Source: Maratus speciosus (taxonomy: Eukaryota > Arthropoda > Arachnida > Araneae > Salticidae). From it: DNA of 64,000 nucleotides. Location of the stretch: positions 675,202,484 to 675,266,483 of the forward strand of contig OZ010788.1 in the NCBI GenBank assembly GCA_963932465.1, written 5' to 3'. Both the position numbers and the translations under genes were made by a program. Below are positions 12,222 through 22,335 of the stretch, in pieces (within the stretch, counting starts at the first letter, position 1; each line of letters begins with the position of its first letter). The notes beneath the pieces were generated by a model. The model was given only the letters and a program-made list of their open reading frames with translations, searched no databases and had not been told where the DNA came from.

Positions 12222-12290
12222 CATTAAAAATGGATTTCGGTTAATCGAGAGTTTTGGTTAAAAGAGTTTCGGATAAAAGAGGTTATACTG
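11635..12290. mobile_element. pogo/Tigger-like non-autonomous element, 656 bp
   Basis: The left end CAGTACAACCTCGATTATCC and the right end CGGATAAAAGAGGTTATACTG are inverted repeats of the pogo/Tigger type. TA stands on both sides as target duplication. An extra TTCGGATAATCGAG repeats the subterminal motif at about 11694. A run of 47 A (12174-12220) lies near the right end. No transposase frame survives. Confidence 0.8.
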
Positions 12291-12489
12291 TACATGAAAT
12301 GAAAGAACATACTTGTATATTTCATCCCAATTAAAATTGTGCTTTTGAATCATATACATTTTAAGATATTAAATGTTGAATATGGTATTTTTTTCTTTTT
12401 CAATTTAAAGAGTCCTGAGACCCCCTGAAGAAAGAATATATAGAAAAAAAAAATTAATTTTTTTGCAGGGTACGTGGTGTGACCCATCA

Positions 12490-13380
12490 GCCAGTATTTT
12501 GATTTAATAAAGTGCAGTGGATTAATTTTAAAAAGCTATTATTTTTTTTATTTATTTATATTAACTTGAAAATAATGATTTTTTTTCTTTCATTCATTCG
12601 AAACTACTTTTAAAAATGAATTAGACTGGGGCCGGAGGGAGTTCGTATATACTTTTTTCTGTACCCTCGAGCTGGGCATTTGTGAATATTTTTGTATAGA
12701 AATAACAGTGAAATGGTGCATTTGTTTAACGGAATCTTTAGAAATGTATTTTGATTTAATAAAGTGCAGTGGATTAATTTTAAAAATCTATTATTATTTT
12801 CATTTATGTGAACTTGAAAATAATGATTGTTTTTAATGATTTTTTTTTCTTTCCTTCTTATGAAACTGCTTTTAAAAATGAATTTGACTGGGGGCGGAGG
12901 GAGTTTGCATATACGTTTTTCTGAAGCCTCGGGCTGAACAATTTTGAATATTTTTGTATAAAAATAATAGTGAAATGGTGCATTTGTTTAACGGAATCCT
13001 TAGAAATGTATTTGGATTTAATAAAGTGCAGTGGATTAATTTTCAAAATCTATTATTTTTTCATTTATATGAACTCGAAAATAATGATTTTTTTTCTTTC
13101 ATTCATTCGAAACTACTTTTAAAAATGAATTAAACTGGGGCCGGAGGGAGTTCGTGTATACTTTTTTCTGTACCCGGGATGGGCATTTTCTAATATTTTA
13201 GTATAAGAATAACAGTGAAATGGTGCATTTGTTTAACGGAATCTTTAGAAACGTATTTTGATTTAACAAAGTGGATTAATTTTCAAAATCTATTATTATT
13301 ATTATTATTTTTTTTTTTATTTGAAAATAATGATTTTTTTCTTTCCTTCATTCGAAACTACTTTTAAATAATGAATCTTT
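12490..13380. repeat. Tandem array, 245-265-bp units
   Basis: The phrase AGTGCAGTGGATTAATTTT recurs at steps of about 255, 266 and 245 bp. Each is followed by ACTGGGGCCGGAGGGAGTT variants and AACAGTGAAATGGTGCATTT. There are three and a partial units. A single related unit lies at 6230-6365. A minus-strand frame at 12858-13046 is part of one unit and is not a gene. Confidence 0.8.
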
Positions 13381-13910
13381 ATTTGAATGCTATTGTATCA
13401 TAGTTAACCCATTAAGAGGTTAATTTTTTACACTATAAACTAAAAATAGAGACCCTACGCCACATTTACCATACTAAAATATTTGCCTTATGTAATCGAA
13501 ATATAGCTGCCATTAGAAATAAAGTTAATATTGCAGTCCCCCCCTCCTCTCTCTCTCTCTATATATATATATATAAGGGGTAAAAAAGGATTTATATAAA
13601 TTTTCGAAAGGAAGCTTTTTTGAAACATTTTCATTTGAAAACAAAAATAAAAGAATAAAAAGTCCTTCCGGCCAGTGCCGGGAGGAAGAGGTAGCTTTCA
13701 TATTCCTTATTTTAAAAAAGCCAACTTATATTATTCAAACACACGAAGCTCAATTTAGTGGAAACCGAATATAGGAGATTCAATACTAATTTTTATCAAT
13801 ACTAAATCATTATGAAGGAGAATTTCGCGAAATTAGTCAGCTTTATCCAAGCTGCTTTTATTTAAAGTAACTTATATTTGGCTGCCAAATTCGGCGATTT
13901 CTTAAAGTGC
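13381..13910. other. AT-rich DNA, no gene
   Basis: Contains a CT run passing into an AT run (about 13540-13576) and nothing else that I can name. Confidence 0.5.
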
Positions 13911-14296
13911 CTGCCATTTTAAGACAACATGGTGGATGAGGCTAACCAGTAAACTTGGTCGAGACCTTAGTAATTGCTGTGCACATGCTCACTCACATCG
14001 GAATCGATTGATATATACGAGTGCTGTCGCAGGCAAAAAATCAAAATTTTTCAAAATGTCGCCCACATTAGATATTGAAATTGCTATATCTGAGCCATTT
14101 TTTAAGATAAAGACAAACAAAAAATGCTCCTGAATCCTTATATCAAGGTCAAATACTTAAGAAAAAAACCTTTTTCAATTTCTAATTTTTTTGCACCTCA
14201 CTTTAAATAAAAATTTTTTTAATTTAATGGCCGCCATTTTGAAACAAGATGGCTGATGAAGCTGGCCAGCGAACTTGGTCGAGATATTGATGTATA

Positions 14297-14301
14297 CTAT
14301 C
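14297..14301. repeat. Target duplication CTATC, left
   Basis: CTATC is repeated at 16575-16579. The uninterrupted satellite monomer at 17211-17250 shows a single CTATC at 17227-17231 in otherwise matching sequence, which fixes both insert boundaries. Confidence 0.85.
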
Positions 14302-14510
14302 TGTTCGGACCTTGTGCGCATGCCGAACGAGCTCCGTAGCTTTGCGGTCATGTGACCCAGTTCAGTGGCAGCTAAAGAACAACTATATACTTGGGGATAA
14401 GACCCGCTCGAATACACAACGTGCCGCAATGGCAGCTAAGCAACAACTGAACTGGGTCACATGACCGCAAAGCTACGGAGCTCGTTCGGCATGCGCACAA
14501 GGTCCGAACA
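14302..14510. repeat. 64-bp perfect hairpin arms at the insert's left end
   Basis: Positions 14302-14365 (TGTTCGGACCTTGTGCGC onward) and 14447-14510 are exact reverse complements, separated by an 81-bp loop. Read on the minus strand the whole unit runs from TGTTCGGACC to GGTCCGAACA, so it has LTR-like TG and CA ends. Confidence 0.9.
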
Positions 14511-14522
14511 TGCCGCCCCGCG
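14366..14522. repeat. 157-bp inverted arm, left
   Basis: Reverse complement of 16366-16522 over 157 bp with no or very few differences. It includes the purine tract and the AAGTATATAGTTGTTC segment. Confidence 0.9.
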
Positions 14523-14802
14523 TTGCAATGTGCGTAGCACATTCAAAATATTTAAAATACACTATAAATACAAGAACTAAGTAAAATACCAATACCATAA
14601 AATAATATTACAATACAAATACAATAATAATAAGTTGCAATAACAAGGACTATACAATACAATAAAATTAAATTCTTTGTTACAAAATTAAGCTATTTTC
14701 TAAAAATAGTTCGATATATTCTTAAGAAAAGTTGAATGTAAAATAACATGTAAATCTTAGGTGCACTTTAAAATAAGTAGACAATGAGAAAAGGTATGTA
14801 AA

Positions 14803-16311
14803 TTAGGTTTCATTAATGGGCAAGACACACAATCTAGATATGGATCTAAGAAAGATATTTGAGGCTGTTTTAACCTTTGCAATCCTAACATTACCATCCT
14901 TTCCTGGTATAACCTCTAAGATTCGTCCTAGCATCCACTTACAGGGAGGTAAATTGTCCTCCTTTATGACTACCATCGCCCCTGGTTTGATGTTTTCCCC
15001 TTTTACCTGCCATTTTGAACGATTTTGGAGATGACTCAAGTAATTTAATTGCCAATTTCTCCAAATTAATTGGACGAATTTAGTGATTCTCTGCCACCTA
15101 GATAATCTCGATTCTGTGATATCAATCAACTGAGGTTCTGGAATGGCATCGATAGGCCGACCAATTAGGAAATGGCCTGGTGTCAATGCATTAAAATCAT
15201 TTATATCGGTCGATAGCGGAGTTAAGGGACGCTAATTTAGTACCCCTTCGATTTGGGTGGTGACTGTTTGGAATTCTTCCATAGTCAATCTAGCACCTTT
15301 TAATGTTCGTTTAAGATAATACTTGAAAGATTTTACACCAGCCTCCCATAAACCACCGAAGTTGGGCGATCTAGGAGGAATGAACTTCCATTCAATAGCT
15401 TCTGAAGTAAGGTAATTAGCTAATTTTTCATCCGGTCTACGAACTAACTCATGAAGTTTTTGCAATTCTGATTTAGCACCCCTAAAATTCGTAGCATTGT
15501 CTGTCATAATAGAAGCGCATTTTCCTCGCCTTGAAACAAAGCGTTTAAGCGCGGCGATAAACGCATCAGAAGTTAGATCCGTTACTATTTCTAAATGAAT
15601 AGCCTTTGTTACTAAGCAAACGAAAATCGCGACATAAACCTTATGAAAAATCCCTTTTCTTTGATTTTTATATTTAATCTCAAAAGGGCCGCAAAAATCG
15701 GCTCCTGTATGGTTAAACGTAAAGTTTGGAGTTACTCTTTTTGATGAGAGGTCACCCATGATTTGTTTAGCAGTAACTGGGTTGTTCCTAAAACAGACAA
15801 CGCAATCATGCACTACTTTTCGCGCTAAATTTTTTCCACTTACGGGCCAAAACCGCATACGTACGTAATGGATTAAAGTTTGGGGACCAATATGAAAATA
15901 CTTCCTGTGAAAATGCTCAAATATGAGTTTTGTGAGCTTATGGCCTTTCGGCAAAATGATTTGATGCTTCTTATCAAAGTTTAAATCTGAATTTTCCAAC
16001 CTACCGCCAACTCTTAAGATATTATCTTGATCCAAAAAGGGGGATAAACATTTAATTTTACTGGAAGGGGGAACCCTTGATTCCTGTTTTAAACCCTTAA
16101 TCTCTTCCTGAAATTCTGCATTTTGTACTAATCTAATTAGAGAAACTTCTGAATTTTTTATTTCTGGGGTTGTGAGGCTGCCTCTGCGCCGGTCTGCTAA
16201 CTTACATTTGCAATTGTGAAAAAACCTATAAACATATGCCAGTATGCGAAGAATACTATAGTATTTACCACTTATGTTGAGAAAAAAATTTACTTCTTCA
16301 GGATTCCTGAA
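14803..16311 (-). pseudogene. Pao/BEL pol remnant: RNase H end, integrase, DUF5641
   Basis: The minus-strand frame is open from about 16311 to 14803 except for one stop at 15232-15234. From the first in-frame TTG (16035) it has an integrase zinc-binding region (histidines near residues 41-48, CVVC at 78-81). A complete-looking DDE triad follows: D113 in GADFCGPF, D179 in MTDNATNF, E231 in GGLWEAG. The stop falls between VLN and RPLTPL, the junction of the integrase core with the C-terminal DUF5641-type region. A single base change (TAG for a sense codon) would explain it. Upstream, LRILAYVYRFFHN belongs to the region before the zinc finger. Gag, protease and reverse transcriptase are absent. 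The family is different from the 43-48 kb element. Confidence 0.85.
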
Positions 16312-16365
16312 AAGAGAAAGAGAAATATTAGAATTGAAATCATTTAATCATTAATCATCATAATG

Positions 16366-16522
16366 CGCGGGGCGGCATGTTCGGACCTTGTGCGCATGCC
16401 GAACGAGCTCCGTAGCTTTGCGGTCATGTGACCCAGTTCAGTTGTTGCTTAGCTGCCATTGCGGCACGTTGTGTATTCGAGCGGGTCTTATCCCCAAGTA
16501 TATAGTTGTTCTTTAGCTGCCA
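16366..16522. repeat. 157-bp inverted arm, right
   Basis: Partner of 14366-14522. Beyond it, 16523-16574 is a second, diverged copy of the TTAGCTGCCATTG to CTTATCCCCAA unit. The right end therefore carries a two-unit tandem repeat of about 65 bp. Confidence 0.85.
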
Positions 16523-17958
16523 TTGTGGCATGTTGTGTATTCTAGCGGGTCTTATCCCCAATTATTCTGTTTCTCTATCCACATGCCTTTTTACATCGAA
16601 ATAGGCGAATACGTGTGTTATCGCGTGACAAATACAAGATCGTTTCAAAATGTTAGCCATGCTAGAAATTCAAAGTGCTCTAATTCAACCATTTTTTAAG
16701 ATATAAACAAAAGAACAAATTTTCAGAAACAAAAATTGCTCCGGAATCTTTGTATCAAGGCCAAACACATAAAAAATCTTTTTAATTTTCCAATTTTTTA
16801 ATACCTCATTTTAAATTTAAAATTTTTTAGATGGCCGCCATTTTGAAACAAGATGGCGGATGAAGCTGGACAACGAACTCGGTCGAGATATTTGTATGTA
16901 CTATGTACACACCAAGGTACATCCAAATCGGTTCATAAATACGCCCGTTATCACGTGACAAAAATCAGGACGTTTCAAAATGTCAGCCACGCTAGAAATT
17001 CAAAACACTATAACTCAGCCATTTTTTAAGATATAGACGAAACAAAAACTGCTCCCGAATCTTTTATCAAGGTCAAACACGTAAGAAAAAAATATTTTCT
17101 CAATTTTCAATTTTTTAGTACCACATTTCAAATTTAAATTTTCCTTAAAAATTTAAATGACCGCCATTTTTAAACAAGATGGCTGATGAAGCTGGCCAGC
17201 AAACTTGGTCGAGATATTGATGTATACTATCCACATGCCTTTTTACATCGAAACAGGCGATTACGTGTGTTATCGCGTGACAAATACAAGATCGTTTCAA
17301 AATGTTAGCCATGCTAGAAATTCAAAGTGCTATAATTCAACCATTTTTTAAGATATAAACAAAAGAATAAATTTTCAGAAACAAAAACTGCTCCGGAATC
17401 TTTGTATCAAGGCCAAACACATAAAAAAAAAATCTTTTTCATTTTCCAATTTTTTAATACCTCATTTTAAATTTTAAATTTATTTCTTTTAAATGGCAAC
17501 CCTTTTGAAACAAGATGGCGAATGAAGCTGGCCAACGAACTCGGTCGAGACATTGGTATGTACTACGTATAAACGAAGTTACATCCAAATCGGTTCATAA
17601 ATACGCCTTTTATCGCGTGACAAATTTCAGGACGTTTCAAAATGTCAGCCACGCTAGAAATTCAAAATGCTATAACTCAGCCATTTTTTAAGATATAGAC
17701 GAAACAAAAACTGCTCCGTAATCTTTGTATAAAGGTCAAACACATAAGAAAAAAATATTTTTCCCTTTTCAATTTTTTGGTACCACATTTCAAATTAAAA
17801 ATTTTTTAAAACATTTTAAATGGCCGCCATTTTGAAACAAAATGGCGGATGAAGCTGGCCAACGAACTCAGTCGAGACATTGGTACGTACTATGTACACA
17901 CCGAATTAGTGTATCCAAATCGGTTCATAAATACGAGAGTTATAGTGTGACAAAGGTC

Positions 17959-18002
<44 letters not shown>

Positions 18003-18063
18003 CCATTAATTAAACATAACCTACCACCATCAAAAACCGTAATATTATGAATTAAAGCTGTAA

Positions 18064-18102
<39 letters not shown>

Positions 18103-18961
18103 GCCAAATTTATTTATTATAAGAATTATTATGGAAGAAAAAAGAAGAAAGTGGACACCGACAAATAATGGAAAAGCTTATATATTGAATTACGCTTTCA
18201 AGGGCACAGAATTCAACGATATAAGCAATATGGTTGTTTTCTGTGAGAAAAAAAAAGCTAAAGCTAAAAATTATTTTACTCTGTGCCCGAACAACCATTA
18301 TAATCAAGTGAATAGATTAAAAATGAAAACAGAATAGAATCAAATAATATGAAATGGAAAAATCAATAAAACCAATTTAAATATTTATAGCATATAAAAT
18401 AGAAATAATACACAACATACCGATTAATATTTCAGTTTTTTTTTTCAATATATCCACTCGCACATGGCTATCATAATATCGTAAAGATTAAGGTGAATAA
18501 AACAGTTAAGAAATCACAGTAATTGATACCAAAGGATGCAGTTAATACATTTTGAAATACCATGATAAATACAATTAATATAAAATAAAATAAAATAAAT
18601 AGAAAGTAATTACATTATTTAAAATAACTAAAATGCACTTTTAAATTACTTAATTACTATTTAACAATAGCGTCAAAATTTAGCTAAAAAATCCACCTGG
18701 TGTAGGAAATTACAACTGAAAAGGAGCTGCAAAAGACAAAATTTATAACTTATCGTCAAAAGACAAATTTTGGTGCTGCCACCTAGTAGTATTTTTATTA
18801 TTCAAATGTCACAAGATAAATAATTGAAAGCCTTTGAATGTAAAAAATTTATCAACAGCAAAACCAAACAAATCCTTATATATAGATAATTATAAACCTA
18901 ATATAAACCACACTATATATTTTTTAAAAAACTATTGTTAATAAAATTTTTTTAAAAAGCA

Positions 18962-18998
<37 letters not shown>

Positions 18999-19105
18999 AT
19001 TGTGAACGGAGGGTGGTTTCGGGGTCTGGGGGTCATGATCGATGAAAATATACCAAAATTTTTTGAAATTGCTTTCCTCCGAACGGCTGCAATAGGTAGC
19101 TTTTT
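18003..19105. other. AT-rich DNA, no gene
   Basis: Contains a poly-A run (about 18069-18100) and an AT microsatellite (about 18966-18998). A 78-codon plus-strand frame at 18101-18337 overlaps a 65-codon frame on the other strand. Neither has a recognisable domain and both are lysine/phenylalanine-rich by composition. Confidence 0.5.
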
Positions 19106-19109
19106 GTAA

Positions 19110-19627
19110 TGAAAGCTACCTAAAAAAAAACGTTTTATACCATTAAAAGGTTTTTTAAAGGAAAGTATGTGAAGAAAAATAAAGAATTTTAAAATGGAAA
19201 CGTTTTATATATTTAAAATATTATTTTAAAAATTGAGCATATAAAGTGAAAGATTTTATTTATTTATTTATTTACTTTTTTATGAAAACGTTTTATACAT
19301 TTAAAATATTGTTTTTTAAGAATTAGAATATAGAAAATAAAAATAAATAATTTTAAAACTTTTCAAAATGAAAACGTTTTACAGATTTCAGCATAAAAAA
19401 AAAAGGAAAATAATAATAAGAATATGAATAACAAGAAACATTTTCAAAATAAAAATGTTTTATATATTAAAAACATTTTTTAAAGAATAAGATTAAAAAG
19501 GAAAATTGAAACATTTTCATTTGAAAATAAATAAATAAATAAATAATATACATAGTATATATATAAAATCTTTTAAAATTTTCAAAATTAAAAAGTTTTA
19601 TACAAGTAAAACGCTTTTTAAAAGAAA

Positions 19628-19663
<36 letters not shown>

Positions 19664-20050
19664 AAAAGAAAGAAAAGAAAAGAATTTAACAATTTAAAAA
19701 TGGTTTTATAAAGTTTAAAAACTTTATGTTAAAGATTGAACATATAAAGTAAAAGATTTTATTAAAAAAAATTTTTTTTTAATGAAAATGTTTTATGCAT
19801 TAAAAAGAAATAATTTCAAAAATTTTCAAAATGTAAGCACTTTACACATTTTGAACATTAAAAAAAAATGGGAAAAAAGAAAAATAACAATAAGAAGAAT
19901 ATAGAAAACAAGAAAATTTTTCAAAATGAAAACGTTTTATATATTTAAATCATTTTTTAATGAATAAGATTATAAAAAAAAAGAAAAAAAAGAAGGAAAA
20001 ATAAATTTTAAAAATGAAAACGCTTTATACATTTAAAACATTTTTTATGC
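19110..20050. repeat. Degenerate tandem array with AAAACGTTTTATA motif
   Basis: The motif AAAACGTTTTATAC or close variants recurs about every 60-150 bp, followed by ATTTAAAACATTTTTTAA and an A-rich tail. Related single units occur at about 6160 and 10395. Microsatellites (AT, AAAT) are interspersed. Confidence 0.65.
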
Positions 20051-20306
20051 TTTACCTTTGCAACAAAGATAAATATGTAGTTCAGGAACATTAAGGACAA
20101 ATACATTTTCAAACTAAGCAAATGAAAATAACAGTGTTCTCCATTTTTTCTATTTAATAGGTCTTATAAATTTTATTTTTTAGGTAGTTTTTTTTTTTTT
20201 TTTTCTTTTGCCCGTTTACTCTTTTATACCCCCCCCCCCTTTTTTTTTTCATTTTCAGTCACTTATTTTGAGGGATATTTTTTAAAAACTTAGTTTAAAA
20301 TTTTAT

Positions 20307-20699
20307 TACCGTATTTTATGGAAGAAACGCCGCACTCCTCAAATTGGCCTGAATAAGTTTTAAAATATCGTAATCGCCGCACCCGTTGTAAACGCTGCAT
20401 CCATCGGAACGCTACTTTTGTCGACAGCGTCACATTGACCTAACTTTAATCAAAGTTTTTTAAGCAGTGTAGGATGCCTCGTTTTTAATTTTCTTAAGAT
20501 GTGTGAAGTTTTATTTAAAATGTTTAATTCCGATTTTAAATATTTTTATGAATTTTTATATTAAGGAAACTCAGTTGGTATTTGAAAAAAAAAAAAAAAA
20601 AAACTCGTTAACGCCGCACATTGCGTAAACGCCGCACTTGGAAAAAATTTAACTTTTAAACTCGTAAACGCCGCGGCGTTTCTTTCATAAAATACGGTA
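20307..20699. mobile_element. MITE with TACCGTATTTTAT ends, 393 bp
   Basis: The ends TACCGTATTTTATGGAAGAA and TTCTTTCATAAAATACGGTA are inverted repeats of about 20 bp, continuing into GCCGC. The interior repeats the word AACGCCGC several times in one orientation, near both ends. No transposase. Confidence 0.8.
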
Positions 20700-21335
20700 C
20701 TATTTCTTAATTGAAATGTTAAAACTTTATAAAAACAATATTTTCAGATGGAAAAGCTAAAAAGTAGGGTTTCTAAATACCACATCAATCCCTTATCAAG
20801 CTGACGTATTAGTTTTCTTTTGAAATCATTTTTGGGTATGAAATTTCTTGGTATTTTTGTTTCAGTTTTGAAACATCATTATTTTGCCGAATATTTCTCG
20901 TAATTTTTAGGTTCAGGCAGACCTGAAAAAATGCAGTAGAACTTAGCGTGTACTGCATGTAAACAAACGCATGCACACCATTTTTACAAATGATGACGTT
21001 ACCAGAATATAGACAGGGGAAAGAGCAGAGCCTCGACGATAGATTTTTTATTGACGTGACGTGGATGAGTCACAGGTTAGAAATCGATGGAAACAGAGCT
21101 CTATTCCTTTTTGTCGTATTACAGAGTGAGAGAGCATTTTCAGCTAAGAGGAGTTACTTTTATTTGCAAAAAGTTTCGAAAAATAGGTTTTTTGATTTTA
21201 AAAGCTGGCAAGCCTATTTTTGTTATTGAATGATTTGTAAATGGGTTTAGAAATATTCGTAAAACTTTTTTATGAATATTTAAAAATCCACCAGACTTAT
21301 ATATTTTCTGTGTGGTGTTGTTTAATGGTTATCAG
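20700..21335. other. No supported gene
   Basis: A 79-codon frame (20990-21229) is present but shows no domain and no neighbours of the same kind. I do not call it. Confidence 0.5.
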
Positions 21336-22335
21336 GAAAAAAAATCAAGGTTTGGCAGGCGCCCATGGACTGGTCTCACTTTGCAAAGCAATGACTTGTT
21401 CATTTTCTTTCATTGGAATAGAATTACAATAACAAAAAAAAAAAATAATATTTTATTTTATTTACTTTTTTATTTTATTTCAATAGTTCATTATTCTTTA
21501 GAAAAGTGGCACGAAAACAAAAAATAAAGCTAAAAAAATCATGGTTTTGGTAGGCGGCCTGCCCATGGACTGGTCTCACTTTGCAAAGCAATGATTTGTG
21601 CATTTTCTTTGACTGAAATATAATTATAATAACAAACAAAAAGTACATATTTATTTTATTTACTTTTTTACTTTATTTCAATAGCTCACCCTTTTTTAGT
21701 AAAGTGGCACGAAAACAAAAAATAAAGCTGAAAAAAAATCATGTTTTTGGTAGACGCCCATGGACTGGTCTCACTTTCCAAAGTCATGATTTGTTTATTT
21801 CCTTTGATTGAAATATAATTATAATAACAAACAAAAAGTACATATTTATTTTATTTACTTTTTTACTTTATTTCAATAGTTCATTCTTCTTTAGTAAAGT
21901 GGCACGAAAACAAAAAATAAAGCTGAAAAAAATTATGGTTTTGGTAGGTGCCCTGCCCATGGACTGGTCTCACTTTGCAAAGCAATGATTTGTGCATTTT
22001 CTTTCATTGGAGTAGAATTATAATAATAAAAAAAATCAATATTTATTATATTTACTTTTTTTATTTTATTTCAGCTTTCAGTCATCTTTAGCTCATTCTT
22101 TCAGCTCATTCTTCTTTAAAAAAAAGTGGCACAAAAACAAAAAATAAAGCTGAAAAAAAAATCATGGTTTTGGTAGACGCAAATGGACTGGTCTCACTTT
22201 GCAAAGCAATGATTTGTTCATTTTCTTTGATTGGAATAAAATATAATAATAATAAAAAAAATCAATATTTATTTTATTTACTTTTTAATTTTATTTCAAC
22301 ATTTCATTCTTCTTTAGAAAAGTGGCACGGAAAAA
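21336..22335 (+). repeat. Tandem array, five units of about 200 bp
   Basis: ATGGACTGGTCTCACTTT occurs at about 21365, 21565, 21760, 21959 and 22184. Each is followed by an A-rich tract, TTTATTTACTTTTTTA, TTCATTCTTCTTTAG and AAGTGGCACGAAAACAAAA. Unit steps are 195-225 bp. The three short frames here are phases of the same unit. Confidence 0.9.

Larger units (their letters stand above)
14302..16574 (-). mobile_element. Rearranged Pao/BEL insert with inverted termini, 2273 bp
   Basis: The insert splits a satellite monomer and is flanked by CTATC. Its core is the 3' half of a Pao/BEL pol gene on the minus strand. On that strand the gene is followed by a purine-rich tract (CGCGGGGCGGCA, 14511-14522) and then an LTR-like start TGTTCGGACC, as expected for a 3' LTR. 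Instead of a direct LTR copy at the other end, the same tract plus 145 bp of LTR stands in inverted orientation (16366-16522). The left end also carries its own 64-bp inverted repeat. The right-hand terminus AGAAACAG (minus strand) is not LTR-like. I infer an aberrant integration or a foldback element that captured pol. Confidence 0.8.
13911..17960 (+). repeat. Satellite-like tandem array, monomer about 330 bp
   Basis: Monomers begin near ATGGCCGCCATTTTGAAACA and include AAACTTGGTCGAGA, CAAATCGGTTCATAAATACG, AAAATGTCAGCCACGCTAGA and CCATTTTTTAAGATATA. Starts lie near 13911, 14227, 16831, 17157, 17493 and 17819. The steps are 316-336 bp once the 2.27-kb insert at 14302-16574 is removed. The array ends in an AT microsatellite (17961-18002). 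Each unit has several stops in every frame, so it is non-coding. Confidence 0.85.

Noticed and set aside
18101..18337. 78-codon frame
   Set aside because: Biased composition, open on the other strand as well, no domain, no neighbour of the same kind.
20990..21229. 79-codon frame resembling a small gene
   Set aside because: No domain, no signal peptide that I can defend, and no repeated or conserved context.
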